Positions 15,979 to 24,423 of a stretch of 43,622 nt of DNA are shown here, in pieces. Position numbers and translations under genes: made by a program. The DNA is from Anaerolineae bacterium (lineage in GTDB: Bacteria > Chloroflexota > Anaerolineae > 4572-78 > J111): the NCBI GenBank assembly GCA_023382535.1, contig JAHDWA010000072.1:1-43622 (forward strand), written 5' to 3'. Under the pieces are notes generated by a model, which had not been told where the DNA came from, did no database searches, and saw nothing but the letters and a program-made list of their open reading frames with translations. Position 1 is the first letter of the stretch; each line of letters opens with the position of its first letter.

Positions 15979-16398
15979 ATGATATTTTCACGTCCAAATT
16001 CCGAGATCAAAGTGTTTATCGCCGATGACTCGCTCATCGTGCGGGAACATTTGGTTATGCTGCTCGACGAGTTGGCCGGGGTCGAAATTGTGGGCCAGGC
16101 GGAGAATGTGGCTGAGGCGATTAGGGGTATTCGGACCCTCCAGCCGGACGTGGTCATCCTGGACATTCGGCTGCCAGACGGCAGCGGGATTGATGTTCTA
16201 CAAAACATCAAACAGGACGAGGCAGCGCCCATGGTCATTATCCTGACCAACTATCCGTATCCGGGGTACCGGAAGAGATGTCTGGACGCCGGGGCTGATT
16301 TTTTTCTGGATAAGTCAACGGAGTTTGACCAAATCCCAAAATTATTTGAGCTGTTTAAACAGGGCTCGGGGACTGATCGGTCCGGCCAGGTCAGTTAG
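15979..16398 (+). CDS. Single-domain response regulator
   Basis: 139 residues from the ATG at 15979 (a GTG at 15967 lies inside the promoter element and is less likely). The receiver domain has the acidic pair in FIADDSLIV, the phospho-acceptor D62 in VVILDIRLPDG, the switch Thr in VIILTNYPYP and the Lys in FFLDKSTEFDQ. A short tail of about 12 residues replaces any output domain. Because it is controlled by copy C of the shared element, it may feed back on the same signalling chain as the kinase/regulator pair at 12.5-14.2 kb; this is inference. Confidence 0.88.
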   Translation: MIFSRPNSEIKVFIADDSLIVREHLVMLLDELAGVEIVGQAENVAEAIRGIRTLQPDVVILDIRLPDGSGIDVLQNIKQDEAAPMVIILTNYPYPGYRKRCLDAGADFFLDKSTEFDQIPKLFELFKQGSGTDRSGQVS

Positions 16399-16558
16399 AC
16401 CAGCCGCCCCAGCACTCCACCCTCTTATGAACCTTATGACGACGCGCTCTTTTCTATAAGAGAACGCAACCGTTTTTGGTTAGACTGAGTACCCAAAATG
16501 GGAGGTCAGTATTTTTATTACCGGCTCGCTGAGCCAGTCTCAAAGGAGACCCAGAATT

Positions 16559-16879
16559 ATGGAAGTAAAGCTTTATGTCGGAAACTTGTCGTACCAGACC
16601 ACTGAGGACGATCTGCGCACCTTGTTTGCGAAAGCAGGCCAGGTGGCATCGGTGGCGTTGATTAAAGATCGGGATACCGGCAACTCCAAAGGCTTCGCCT
16701 TTGTCGAAATGAACACCCAGGCCGAGGCCCAAAAGGCGATCAGTATGCTAAACGGCTTCAACCTGGAGGAGCGCGAGTTGAAGGTGAATCTGGCCAAACC
16801 TCGTGAAGAGCGCAGCAGCAGTGGCTTTGGGAACCGCGGCAGTGGTTTTGGAAACCGCGGCGGCAGCCGCCGTCGGTAA
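16559..16879 (+). CDS. RRM-type RNA-binding protein
   Basis: 106 residues: one RNA-recognition motif (1-80) with RNP2 LYVGNLSY near the N-terminus and RNP1 KGFAFVEM at about 47-54, then an Arg/Gly/Ser-rich tail with a repeated GFGNRG. This is the architecture of the small Rbp proteins of cyanobacteria and other bacteria, which are often cold-induced and act as RNA chaperones or localisation factors. The ATG at 16559 has AAAGGAG about 10 bases upstream. A 160-nt leader between the receiver gene and this one could hold cold-responsive RNA structure. It is close to a DEAD-box helicase and a desaturase, which also fits cold adaptation. Confidence 0.93.
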   Translation: MEVKLYVGNLSYQTTEDDLRTLFAKAGQVASVALIKDRDTGNSKGFAFVEMNTQAEAQKAISMLNGFNLEERELKVNLAKPREERSSSGFGNRGSGFGNRGGSRRR

Positions 16880-16902
16880 CAGGCAAAGTTAAGGAGCGTC
16901 TC

Positions 16903-17388
16903 ATGCATTTCAAAATTGGCGATCGGATCGTTCTCCCAGCCCACGGGATCGGTCATATTAGAGAAATTGAGGAAAGAAACTTTTCCGAGCCAGGGGCGCG
17001 CCTGTACTACAAAATTGCCCTTTCAAAACACAGCATTTGGATACCGGTCGAGGCTCACCAAGTGAGTGGGCTTCGGCTGGTAACAGGTAAGAGCGATCTT
17101 GATCACTACCGCAATTTGTTAAAAAGCCCAGCAGCGCCCCTGGAAAAAAACCACCACCGGCGCCATCTGGAACTGGTCAGCCGCTTGAAGCAAGGCTCCT
17201 TCCAGATAATCTGTGAAGTGGTCCGGGATCTAACGGCCTGGGGCTGGCGCAAGCCCTTAGGCCAGGCAGATACGGCACTCCTGCAAAAAAGCCGGCAGAG
17301 TCTCTTTCAAGAATGGGCAGCGGCGGCGGGCGTATCTACCTCCGAGGCAATCAAAGAAGTTGACGCCTTGCTCGCGGCAGCTCGATAA
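16903..17388 (+). CDS. CarD/CdnL-like transcription regulator
   Basis: 161 residues. The N-terminal region (1-60) has FKIGDRIVLPAHGIGHIREIEER and YYKIALSKHSIWIPV, the beta-barrel RNA-polymerase interaction domain found in CarD, CdnL and TRCF. The C-terminal helical part (about 65-160) has the expected Arg-rich helices, with HHRRHLELVSRLKQGSFQIICEVVRDL. CarD proteins bind the polymerase beta subunit and stabilise open promoter complexes. The ATG at 16903 has AAGGAG eight bases ahead. It is 23 bp from the RRM gene and 17 bp before the pentapeptide gene, so it is likely part of a stress operon. It may be a paralogue of a housekeeping CarD elsewhere. Confidence 0.88.
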   Translation: MHFKIGDRIVLPAHGIGHIREIEERNFSEPGARLYYKIALSKHSIWIPVEAHQVSGLRLVTGKSDLDHYRNLLKSPAAPLEKNHHRRHLELVSRLKQGSFQIICEVVRDLTAWGWRKPLGQADTALLQKSRQSLFQEWAAAAGVSTSEAIKEVDALLAAAR

Positions 17389-17405
17389 GCGGAAATGGGC
17401 TGATT

Positions 17406-18086
17406 ATGAGCAAACTAACCCGAGAACAAGTCATCCAGATCATTGCCTCGGCCAGGGTTAGGGGCGAAAAGCCGGAACTTTTTGGAACAAATCTCACCGA
17501 GACAGAACTTCTCCGGGCAAAATTGGGCGGAAAGAAGATCAGCGAAGGGGAACTCCGCCGGGCCAAGCTCAGCGGGGCGGAGCTTATGCGGGCGGATCTC
17601 AGCAGAATGGACCTGCGCGGGGTGGACCTTATTGGGGCCAACCTTCAGGAGGCCAACCTGAGCCAGGCCAACCTCAGTGGGGCGAATCTTTTTATGGTCA
17701 ATTTGAGTGAGGCCAACCTGGCTAGAGCAAATGTCAGCCAGGCCAAACTCATCCAGGCCAATCTGAGCCGCGCCAATTTGAGCCAGGCCAACTTGAGCCA
17801 GGCCAATCTGGGCCAGGCCGATCTCGGTCAGGCCAACTTGAGCCGGGCTAATCTCAGCGGGGCCAATCTCAGACAGGCCAACCTGAGAGGGACGAATCTG
17901 AGCAAAGCCGACCTTAGCCGAGTGGACCTTAGCGGCGCAGACCTGCGGCAGGCTAACCTCAAACAGGCCACGCTTACCGAGGCCAACCTCAGCGGGGCAA
18001 ATCTTAGTGCAGCCAGGTACAACCAGACCACCGCCTGGCCGGCCCACTTTGACCCTGCCCGAACGGGAGCGATTCGTGAAGATTGA
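17406..18086 (+). CDS. Pentapeptide-repeat protein
   Basis: 226 residues. From about residue 30 to 205 the sequence repeats A(N/D)LSx in units of five, about 33 in all, which form a right-handed quadrilateral beta helix. A short helical N-terminus (LTREQVIQIIASARVRGEKPEL) and a C-terminal cap (TTAWPAHFDPARTGA) flank it. There is no membrane segment. Some members mimic DNA (Qnr/MfpA, gyrase protection), but this one lacks features that would allow such a call. The coding DNA is itself strongly repetitive (GCCAAC-type units), so it is prone to expansion and contraction. Confidence 0.92.
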   Translation: MSKLTREQVIQIIASARVRGEKPELFGTNLTETELLRAKLGGKKISEGELRRAKLSGAELMRADLSRMDLRGVDLIGANLQEANLSQANLSGANLFMVNLSEANLARANVSQAKLIQANLSRANLSQANLSQANLGQADLGQANLSRANLSGANLRQANLRGTNLSKADLSRVDLSGADLRQANLKQATLTEANLSGANLSAARYNQTTAWPAHFDPARTGAIRED

Positions 18087-18161
18087 TCTCCCCTGCTGTT
18101 GCCCCATCCCTTAGCAGTGTTGTCGAGGCTTAGAAGATGCAAAAACCTCAGAAGCGTATAA

Positions 18162-18524
18162 ATGGCAAGTTGTAAAGTTTATAACGGCTTAGGTGAGTTT
18201 GTCGGCCATGTCGAGCAGGAAGGCGGCTATTACAACATTTACCGGGGCTGGGCTGACTTCGTGAGTCGAGTAGAGCAGGAAGGCGGTTATTACATTGTAT
18301 CCCGGGCTGGCATTCAATCTATGGGTCGGATCAAGCCAGAGGGTGACATTTACAATGTCTATCGAGGCTGGACGTACTTGGTGGGCCATCTGCGCCGAGA
18401 AGGGGGACACTATAAAGTCTACCAGGGCATGACTGACTTGATCGGTTCAGTTGTACCAGAAGATACGGTCCAGGTTATTCCCCTGCTTTTAAGCGGTGGG
18501 GCAGCGCTGTTGCTGCTTTTATAG
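18162..18524 (+). CDS. Tandem beta-repeat protein with C-terminal hydrophobic tail
   Basis: 120 residues. Four to five repeats of about 20-22 residues follow the pattern VGxVxxEGGYYNIYRGWxxF (examples: VGHVEQEGGYYNIYRGW, VSRVEQEGGYYIVSRAG, VGHLRREGGHYKVYQGM). This suggests a small closed beta structure, of the kind sometimes called a beta-flower or beta-propeller-like fold. The last 17 residues (VIPLLLSGGAALLLLL) are purely hydrophobic and could be a membrane tail. The start at 18162 has only a weak ribosome site. Function unknown; it lies in the same direction as the pentapeptide gene. Confidence 0.7.
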   Translation: MASCKVYNGLGEFVGHVEQEGGYYNIYRGWADFVSRVEQEGGYYIVSRAGIQSMGRIKPEGDIYNVYRGWTYLVGHLRREGGHYKVYQGMTDLIGSVVPEDTVQVIPLLLSGGAALLLLL

Positions 18525-18534
18525 CGATGAAATG

Positions 18535-18942
18535 ATGGCTCAAATGAATGTTACCAAATTTGGACGATTGGTCAGCGGCGAGAAATTCAGGCTACCCGGA
18601 TCAACGGCGCTCATGGTCAAAGAAATATTGAGGGAGGAGCCGGAATTCGGCTGGGTAAACGCCAGCTATGGCGACCCCCGTCAAGGACAGCCCTGCTACT
18701 TCTCTGACGAGACCCAAGTGGTGCGCAGGCGAAGCAACGAGGGCAAAGAAGTGCGCATGAAAGCCCAACCGCGCCAGTATCAATGTATCCAGTGCCAACG
18801 CTGGGTAGAAGAAAATGATGCGGCGATGTCGAAAGAGGGGATCATGTGTCTCGACTGCTACACCCTGGCGCTTCAGCATAAACAACAAGGAGATGACCCT
18901 TCATCCCTCCTTCTGACCCGCTTGTACCAGAACAAATCTTAA
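18535..18942 (+). CDS. Zinc-ribbon protein, unknown function
   Basis: About 135 residues from the ATG at 18535 (another ATG directly precedes it; a start at 18496 would overlap the previous gene). The N-terminal half has short beta strands (KFGRLVSGEKFRLPG, FGWVNASYG, VVRRRS). The C-terminal half has two CxxC knuckles, CIQC and CLDC, 20 residues apart, which should bind a structural zinc. It could bind nucleic acid or protein. It starts 10 bp after the beta-repeat gene, with no clear ribosome site. Confidence 0.6.
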   Translation: MAQMNVTKFGRLVSGEKFRLPGSTALMVKEILREEPEFGWVNASYGDPRQGQPCYFSDETQVVRRRSNEGKEVRMKAQPRQYQCIQCQRWVEENDAAMSKEGIMCLDCYTLALQHKQQGDDPSSLLLTRLYQNKS

Positions 18943-18983
18943 ATGTGGATGCCATCAAAAACAAGATTGGGAGTGGTGAAACA

Positions 18984-19250
18984 ATGCGGGGAAATGATTT
19001 AAGGCTGATTGAACTGGCTTTCGATTATGTTTCAGCCGAAACAGAGCAACAAGCCAATCAAGCAGGCTACCAGGCCGCTATTTTGGCGACAGAAGCAACG
19101 ACTCTCAAGGTTTGGCTCGATTTGATTGGCTATATGGAGCAGTGGAACCGGAGCAGCGAACACAAGGCTCCGGTGAGCCGGGCCAGCGCGCTCCAGTTTT
19201 TCTCAAACCGGCAAGCTGAATTGAACTCAACCCAGCCAGAAAACCCCTAA
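18984..19250 (+). CDS. Small helical protein, unknown
   Basis: 88 residues from the ATG at 18984, which has GGGAG and GGTG motifs upstream; a GTG at 18945 is an alternative start. The sequence is predicted to be helical and acidic (LIELAFDYVSAETEQQANQAGYQA), with Trp-containing helices (KVWLDLIGYMEQW) and a disordered tail. No family is recognised. It follows the zinc-ribbon gene by about 40 bp and precedes the desaturase by 127 bp. Confidence 0.5.
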   Translation: MRGNDLRLIELAFDYVSAETEQQANQAGYQAAILATEATTLKVWLDLIGYMEQWNRSSEHKAPVSRASALQFFSNRQAELNSTQPENP

Positions 19251-19377
19251 GCAAAGTAACAATTGATCGAGTCAAACTCATCGAGCAGGCCACGCCTCAG
19301 AGTGTTAGCTCTGTTGACCATTAATAACACTTGGACAAAAACGAATCAATCAAATCTGATCCATATTAAGGAGAACA

Positions 19378-20448
19378 ATGACGACATTTTCGAAAAAAGA
19401 GTTGTATCTTAATAGTTCCACCAAACCGGACAAAACAACCTGGACAACCCTGATAGGCAAATACCAAACCTCAAACCCCTGGCACAGTATCGGGCAAACG
19501 GTTAACACTTTTATCCCCTTTTTCCTGTTATGGTACTTAATGGTTCTCAGCCTGGATTATAGCTATTGGCTAACCCTGGCCCTGGCTTTGCCTACCGCCG
19601 GTTTTCTGATGCGAATCTTCATTATCCAACACGACTGCGGGCATGGCTCTTTTTTCAAATCCCGGCAAGCCAATGACTATCTTGGCTCTGTTTGCGGCAT
19701 ACTGACTTTAACTCCCTACTATTACTGGCGCAAGAGTCATGCCATTCACCATGCCACTGCCAGTAATCTAGAAAAGCGAGGCATCAGCGACATTTACACG
19801 ATGACGGTCAAAGAATATCTTCAGCAGTCCCCATGGGGGCAGCTAAAATACCGCCTCTATCGTCACCCTTTGATCCTGTTTGGTTTGATCCCCGCCCTCC
19901 TCTTTTTTGTCTTATATCGCTTTCCCCATCCCGATTCCAAATCCTGGAAAAGAGAGCGAGCCAGTGTGGGGTGGACCAACCTGGCCCTTGGCGCGACAGT
20001 AGTCGCCCTGACTTTAACCATTGGCTTAAAGGCCTTTTTACTGGTTCACCTGCCCATTACGCTTTTAGCGGCTACTATCGGAACCTGGTTTTTCTTTGTC
20101 CAGCACCAGTTTGAGGACACCTATTGGGCCAAAGAAGGGGAGTGGGATTATACCCTGGCCGCCCTGAGAGGCAGTTCATACTATAAACTCCCCAAGGTGT
20201 TACAGTGGTTTACCGGCAATATCGGCTTTCACCATATCCACCATCTCAGCCCCCGGATTCCCAACTATCTTTTAGAAAAGTGTCACGAAGAAAATCCTCT
20301 CTTTCAAGAGGTCGTTGTTTTGACCTTATGGTCAAGTTTCAGGTCCATCTTTTTAAGCTTGTGGGATGAAGAGCAAGGACGATTGGTCAGCTTCCGCGAG
20401 CTTAAATCAATACCGCTGCCCGTGGCAGAGGAGCCGGTTAGTGGTTGA
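19378..20448 (+). CDS. Fatty-acid desaturase (membrane di-iron)
   Basis: 356 residues with the three histidine boxes of the delta-12/omega-6 type acyl-lipid desaturases: HDCGHGS (about 84), HAIHHA (about 121) and HHIHHLSP (about 285). Four or more hydrophobic helices are present, including [19 protein letters not shown] and [19 protein letters not shown]. The enzyme inserts a double bond in membrane acyl chains using a di-iron centre; desaturation helps keep membranes fluid in the cold. The ATG at 19378 has AAGGAG five bases ahead. The stop codon is 17 bp before the groEL paralogue's ATG, so the two are probably co-expressed. Confidence 0.93.
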   Translation: MTTFSKKELYLNSSTKPDKTTWTTLIGKYQTSNPWHSIGQTVNTFIPFFLLWYLMVLSLDYSYWLTLALALPTAGFLMRIFIIQHDCGHGSFFKSRQANDYLGSVCGILTLTPYYYWRKSHAIHHATASNLEKRGISDIYTMTVKEYLQQSPWGQLKYRLYRHPLILFGLIPALLFFVLYRFPHPDSKSWKRERASVGWTNLALGATVVALTLTIGLKAFLLVHLPITLLAATIGTWFFFVQHQFEDTYWAKEGEWDYTLAALRGSSYYKLPKVLQWFTGNIGFHHIHHLSPRIPNYLLEKCHEENPLFQEVVVLTLWSSFRSIFLSLWDEEQGRLVSFRELKSIPLPVAEEPVSG

Positions 20449-20465
20449 AATTTATCGTAACGAAG

Positions 20466-22058
20466 ATGACCCAACAACTGATTTTTCGAGATGAGGCGCG
20501 CCGCCACCTGAAGGCCGGCATTGATAAACTGGCTCAAGCGGTGGCGACCACCCTGGGTCCTAAAGGGCGCAACGTAGCCCTGGACCAAAAATGGGGCGCA
20601 CCCCTCATCACCCACGCTGGGATGACGATAGCCAGGGAGATTGAGTGGGCAGACCCGTATGAGAATATGGGCGCGCAACTGCTCAAGGAAGCCGCCACCA
20701 GGACCAACGAGATCGCCGGCGATGGCGCTACGACGGCAACGGTCCTGGCTCACTCCCTGGTCAGCGAGGGATTGAAGAATATGGCGGCCGGGGCCAATCC
20801 CATGCTCCTCAAACGAGGGTTGGAAAAGGCGACGGCGCTCGTATCCACTGCCCTCAAGGAGCAGGCAATTCCGATTTGCACCCGAGCCGAGATGGCCCAT
20901 GTGGCCGCCATCGCCGCACGGGATCAAGAAATTGGGGAGCTGATCGCCGAAGTGCTGGATAAAGTGGGCCAAGATGGGGTGGTGACCGTCGAGGACGGTC
21001 ATGGCCTGGGCATTGAAACCGAATATGTGGAGGGCATGCAGTTCGACCGGGGGTATCTCTCGCCCTTCTTTATCACCCATGCCGAGACCCTGTCCACCGT
21101 GCTTGAGGAGCCGTACATCCTGCTCTATGACCGGAAGATTAAGGCCGCCGCCGATCTGGTCCCCCTTCTGGAAAAGCTCGCCCGGCTCAGCAACCCTAAC
21201 CTGGTGGTAATTGTGGACGATATAGCAGGGGAAGCCCTGACGACCCTGGTGCTCAATAAACTGCAAGGAACCTTGAACCTGGTGGCTGTAAAAGCCCCCG
21301 GCTTTGGCGAGCAGCGCCAAGCCATGCTTCAGGATATAGCCAGCTTCACCGGCGGCGCCGTCGTGAGTGAGGACATGGGACGCAGGCTCGAGTCAGCCAG
21401 CCTGGCCGATTTAGGCTCCTGCGATAAGGTAGTGGTCACTAAAGATGAGACCATCCTCCTGGGTGGGCACGGGAGCGAAGCCGCCCTTCAAAGGCGGACC
21501 TGCCAGCTTAAGACTGAGCTTGAACATACAACCGGTGACTCCGACCAAAAGAAGCTCCAGGAGCGGTTGGCCAAGCTGACCGGCAGCGTCGCTATCATTA
21601 AGGTCGGAGCGGCGAGCGGGGTCGAACTCAAGGAGAAGAAACAGCGGATTCAAGACGCCCTGAACGCCACCCAGGCCGCGGTTGAGGCGGGCATCGTCCC
21701 TGGCGGTGGCGTCGCCTTGCTGAATTCTATTTGTGCCCTGGATGGGCTGACCCTCCCACATCCCGACGAAGCCACCGCAGTGAACATCGTGCGTCGGGCG
21801 TTGGAAGAGCCGCTGCGCCGCATTGCGAGCAATGCGGGTCTGGAAGGGGCGGTCATCGTCGCCAATGTGCGTTGCCGGCAGCAGGCTCAAAAGAATGACC
21901 GGATTGGTTACAATGTGATGTCAGGGCAGTATCAAGATATGGTGGTCGCCGGCATTATTGACCCGGTCAAGGTCACCTGCAGCGCCCTGGAAAATGCCGC
22001 TTCCATTGCGGCCATGATCCTGACCATCGAGGTGCTTGTAGCCGATAGTCCTTTATAA
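20466..22058 (+). CDS. groL: Divergent chaperonin GroEL paralogue
   Basis: 530 residues from the ATG at 20466; a TTG at 20445 would overlap the desaturase stop and has no ribosome site. The GroEL core is intact: [13 protein letters not shown], the nucleotide motif [23 protein letters not shown], the substrate-binding region with [15 protein letters not shown], and the VPGGGVALL and GYNVMSG segments. Differences from the housekeeping form: [20 protein letters not shown] instead of TNDGVTIAKEIE..DP.ENM, an Ala in the usual DGTTT loop, and no Gly-Gly-Met tail (it ends LVADSPL). No groES is adjacent. It looks like a specialised chaperonin co-transcribed with the desaturase, perhaps for cold or stress clients. 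Confidence 0.93.
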   Translation: MTQQLIFRDEARRHLKAGIDKLAQAVATTLGPKGRNVALDQKWGAPLITHAGMTIAREIEWADPYENMGAQLLKEAATRTNEIAGDGATTATVLAHSLVSEGLKNMAAGANPMLLKRGLEKATALVSTALKEQAIPICTRAEMAHVAAIAARDQEIGELIAEVLDKVGQDGVVTVEDGHGLGIETEYVEGMQFDRGYLSPFFITHAETLSTVLEEPYILLYDRKIKAAADLVPLLEKLARLSNPNLVVIVDDIAGEALTTLVLNKLQGTLNLVAVKAPGFGEQRQAMLQDIASFTGGAVVSEDMGRRLESASLADLGSCDKVVVTKDETILLGGHGSEAALQRRTCQLKTELEHTTGDSDQKKLQERLAKLTGSVAIIKVGAASGVELKEKKQRIQDALNATQAAVEAGIVPGGGVALLNSICALDGLTLPHPDEATAVNIVRRALEEPLRRIASNAGLEGAVIVANVRCRQQAQKNDRIGYNVMSGQYQDMVVAGIIDPVKVTCSALENAASIAAMILTIEVLVADSPL

Positions 22059-22138
22059 CCCCATCGGAATCCGCGTTGTGGGTCAATATCAGGTGCAAGA
22101 TCCAGAGCAAGGCTGGCCCGTAATACCAGGCGGTAAAG

Positions 22139-22339
22139 TTATTTTTCACAGGCTTTGCAATGCCGTTGACGCCGGTTCTCACCTTTCTGCTCCTGTTTTT
22201 CCACAGCGATCGTCTGAGCCAGTATTCGGGCCAGGATAGGGCCAATGACCTGCCAGGCTTCGTCACGGGTATTAAATTTCGGTTCAGCCGCTTGAACCAC
22301 GACTATTCTGGGGCACTCCCTCGTTTTTCCTCTTGTCAT
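22139..22339 (-). CDS. Small protein with C-terminal CxxC
   Basis: 66 residues from the ATG at 22339, which has GAGGAG about 10 bases ahead. It begins MTRGKTRECPRIVVV, continues with a helical RDEAWQVIGPILARILAQ segment and ends RRQRHCKACEK. The CKAC pair could, with C9, bind metal. It is the last gene of the minus-strand transfer module and lies 22 bp after the small membrane protein gene. No family recognised. Confidence 0.55.
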   Translation of the reverse strand: MTRGKTRECPRIVVVQAAEPKFNTRDEAWQVIGPILARILAQTIAVEKQEQKGENRRQRHCKACEK

Positions 22340-22360
22340 GTTTGCCAGTCTCCTCAAAGT

Positions 22361-22759
22361 TTAATCAGTAGAATCCGTCTCGTCGTCTAATCCAACTATC
22401 TTGAAACTGCCTTCATCAGCCGGCGGTGAAATAAGTGGTGGTAGAGCAGGGTAGCCGGTTGGTGAAGGCAGTTGACTCTGCTCGGTCTTGGTCGTCCTTA
22501 AGATTTCCCTGATTAGCTCCACCATGGCTCTCACTTTGGTTGCTTCATGCTGGGCAGTGGCAGAGGCATTTCGCGCCGATGCTTCCAAGCCTTCGGTAAT
22601 TAAGTGCTGCGCCCATCGCGCTCCCATAGCAAAGGAAAGGGAGATGAGTGCAGTCAGAGCAATGGCCGATAGCCCGATCGCCAGCACAGTCCCACCGACG
22701 TAGAACAGCCCGGCGATAACGCTGATGAGCAACAAAACGAGGATGATAGTTTGTTTCAT
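22361..22759 (-). CDS. Membrane protein of transfer module
   Basis: 132 residues from the ATG at 22759, with GGAGG eight bases ahead. Two hydrophobic segments (about 3-23 and 25-48, FYVGGTVLAIGLSAIALTALISLSFAMGA) are followed by an amphipathic helix (WAQHLITEGLEASARNASATAQ) and a Pro-rich acidic tail. It sits between the FtsK-like gene and the small CxxC gene. By position it resembles the Spd-type accessory membrane proteins of FtsK-driven conjugative elements, but no sequence family is recognised. Confidence 0.6.
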   Translation of the reverse strand: MKQTIILVLLLISVIAGLFYVGGTVLAIGLSAIALTALISLSFAMGARWAQHLITEGLEASARNASATAQHEATKVRAMVELIREILRTTKTEQSQLPSPTGYPALPPLISPPADEGSFKIVGLDDETDSTD

Positions 22760-22837
22760 TGTTGAGACCTCCATTGGACATTCCATTCCGGCAAATTAGA
22801 CCTACTCACTGCTCGAAAACGCCAGATTCAGGCAATT

Positions 22838-24118
22838 TTAGCCGGAATGGAATGGAATACGCTCGACGCCGTGTTCTTTGGCCCACGTTCTAATGCGTTC
22901 GGCGAAATTCTTGATACGAGTGGCCTTACTGCCGCCAACGCCCAATTCCTTTTGCAGCCGGTTGATCCCCATTGGCTCAAACAAGGCCAGGGCCACTTGC
23001 TCAGGCTCGACTGGGTCTGGGTCCCGACTGGGTTTTGAACCCAGGATCACTTCCTGCAAATCGGGTAAATCAAGCAGCGTTACCTCGGCGCGAGGCAATG
23101 GGTCAATGTGATGAGCTTCCAGTTTGGCTACCGTTAGCCTGGATAACCCGTTAAAATCCCGCAGCAGGAAATCGCCATACCCTTGCAAAGTTTCAGCCCC
23201 ACTATCAGGAATTCCAAGCGCATTAGCGGCAGCATCAGCGGCGTCAACTTTGCCGCACAAACGAGTCGTGACATTGCGTTTGAGGTCGGGCGAGCCGAGC
23301 ATTTGAATTTGCGGGTACTGGGTCACCAGAATTAAATGCAATCCGAATTCACCTCCGGTTGAAGTTACGCGGGCCAGGTAATCAATAGACGCTTTGCTAT
23401 CATCAACCAAAGCCTTTAGCTCATCTACCATCACAAACAGGCGGGGTGCCGTTTGGCGTCGTTCTGCTCGCCGGGTAACCTCCTGGGCCAGCCAGCAGAG
23501 AACTCGTTCTGCCTCTGTTAAATCGGTGATAACGGGATGAGCCAGGTGAGCCACCCGAGTGAAATCGTTCCACTTGTAACCGCGCTTAGCCACATCTATG
23601 ATTAACACTTTGGAGTCAGTCGGAGAAGTGTTATGAACGATATTCCAGACGGTGAGCCGGGCTGTGTTTGTCTTACCGCTGCGCGTTGCGCCGGTGATCA
23701 GGACATGAGCGGTGGTCGGGTCGGTAAAATTAATCCGCTTGGGGTCGTCCTGGAGGCCGAGGCCCAGGGTAGCAATTGGACCGCGTCGAATGTAGTGCCG
23801 AAGTTCCAATTGTTCAATCGTTACTTTCTGCCAAAACTTCGGCGGCTTGGGTATCTCGATAATGGCACCTTGACCATCCCAGCCAATCCGGACTTTATGC
23901 TTGTCGCTTAAACCTGCCCACATCGTTAATTCTCGCTGCAACTGAAGAATTGGCTTTAAGTAATGCGGATTGACGCCCGCTAACCGCAGGAGCAGCACCC
24001 GGGCAGCATTGTACCCAACCGGCCGGTAATGGCTGTGAGGCACGATTTTCAACTCTTGAGCCAAGCCGTGCATAACCCGATGGCTGGCGGTGTAACAAAA
24101 CGTTTTTAGTTCGCCCAT
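22838..24118 (-). CDS. FtsK/TraB-like DNA translocase
   Basis: 426 residues from the ATG at 24118 (a GTG at 24139 is possible). The Walker A motif GATRSGKTNTAR (about 142-153) and Walker B FVMVDELKALVDD (about 227) surround a central RecA-like ATPase; VTSTGGEFGLHLILVTQYP is the conserved third motif of FtsK/HerA pumps. The N-terminal 100 residues are soluble and the C-terminal 60 residues (VALALFEPMGINRLQKELGVGGSKATRI) look like a winged-helix module that could read DNA, like FtsK gamma. Such proteins pump double-stranded DNA between cells in actinobacterial AICEs. It overlaps the upstream membrane-protein gene by 13 bp. Confidence 0.88.
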   Translation of the reverse strand: MGELKTFCYTASHRVMHGLAQELKIVPHSHYRPVGYNAARVLLLRLAGVNPHYLKPILQLQRELTMWAGLSDKHKVRIGWDGQGAIIEIPKPPKFWQKVTIEQLELRHYIRRGPIATLGLGLQDDPKRINFTDPTTAHVLITGATRSGKTNTARLTVWNIVHNTSPTDSKVLIIDVAKRGYKWNDFTRVAHLAHPVITDLTEAERVLCWLAQEVTRRAERRQTAPRLFVMVDELKALVDDSKASIDYLARVTSTGGEFGLHLILVTQYPQIQMLGSPDLKRNVTTRLCGKVDAADAAANALGIPDSGAETLQGYGDFLLRDFNGLSRLTVAKLEAHHIDPLPRAEVTLLDLPDLQEVILGSKPSRDPDPVEPEQVALALFEPMGINRLQKELGVGGSKATRIKNFAERIRTWAKEHGVERIPFHSG

Positions 24119-24423
24119 GTTGGCGCCATTCCGTACCACAGAGATTTACTGATAATCTCGAAGATATTCCAGAATACCATTGAGGCCATTCCGAATGCTC
24201 CCATCAACTCGACAACAGCAGCGCTAATATCACCTATCTTCAGCAACCACCTGGTGGGGGTCTGACTCAACGTCCAGCAACGGAAGAGTAACCCGGTTAG
24301 AGTCAACAGTGGAATGGCAAAAAGACAGGATTCCTGATTCCGCTGAACCTGAATATTGATTGCCAGAAACACCGCTACACTTGTAGCACTCAGCATCGTG
24401 GTACTCCGTTTGCGTAGTCTCAT
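24106..24423 (-). CDS. Small membrane protein of transfer module
   Basis: 105 residues. Hydrophobic stretches occur at about 10-24 (MLSATSVAVFLAINI), 33-50 and 66-90. The basic N-terminus (MRLRKRS) suggests it faces the cytoplasm. The ATG overlaps the stop of the DUF2637 gene (ATGA) and its 3' end overlaps the FtsK-like gene, so all three are translationally coupled. Family unknown; the position between a DUF2637 protein and a DNA pump suggests a membrane component of a transfer complex. Confidence 0.7.
   Translation of the reverse strand: MRLRKRSTTMLSATSVAVFLAINIQVQRNQESCLFAIPLLTLTGLLFRCWTLSQTPTRWLLKIGDISAAVVELMGAFGMASMVFWNIFEIISKSLWYGMAPTWAN

Noticed and set aside
17415..18107. Repetitive minus-strand frame opposite the pentapeptide gene
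   Set aside because: It mirrors the A(N/D)LSx repeat; periodic coding DNA opens other frames too.
20304..21320. 338-codon frame opposite desaturase/GroEL
   Set aside because: Overlaps two well-supported genes and shows no recognisable domain.
22059..22138. Left attachment site next to groEL
   Set aside because: No sequence here could be matched to the region after the recombinase, and no tRNA gene is present.
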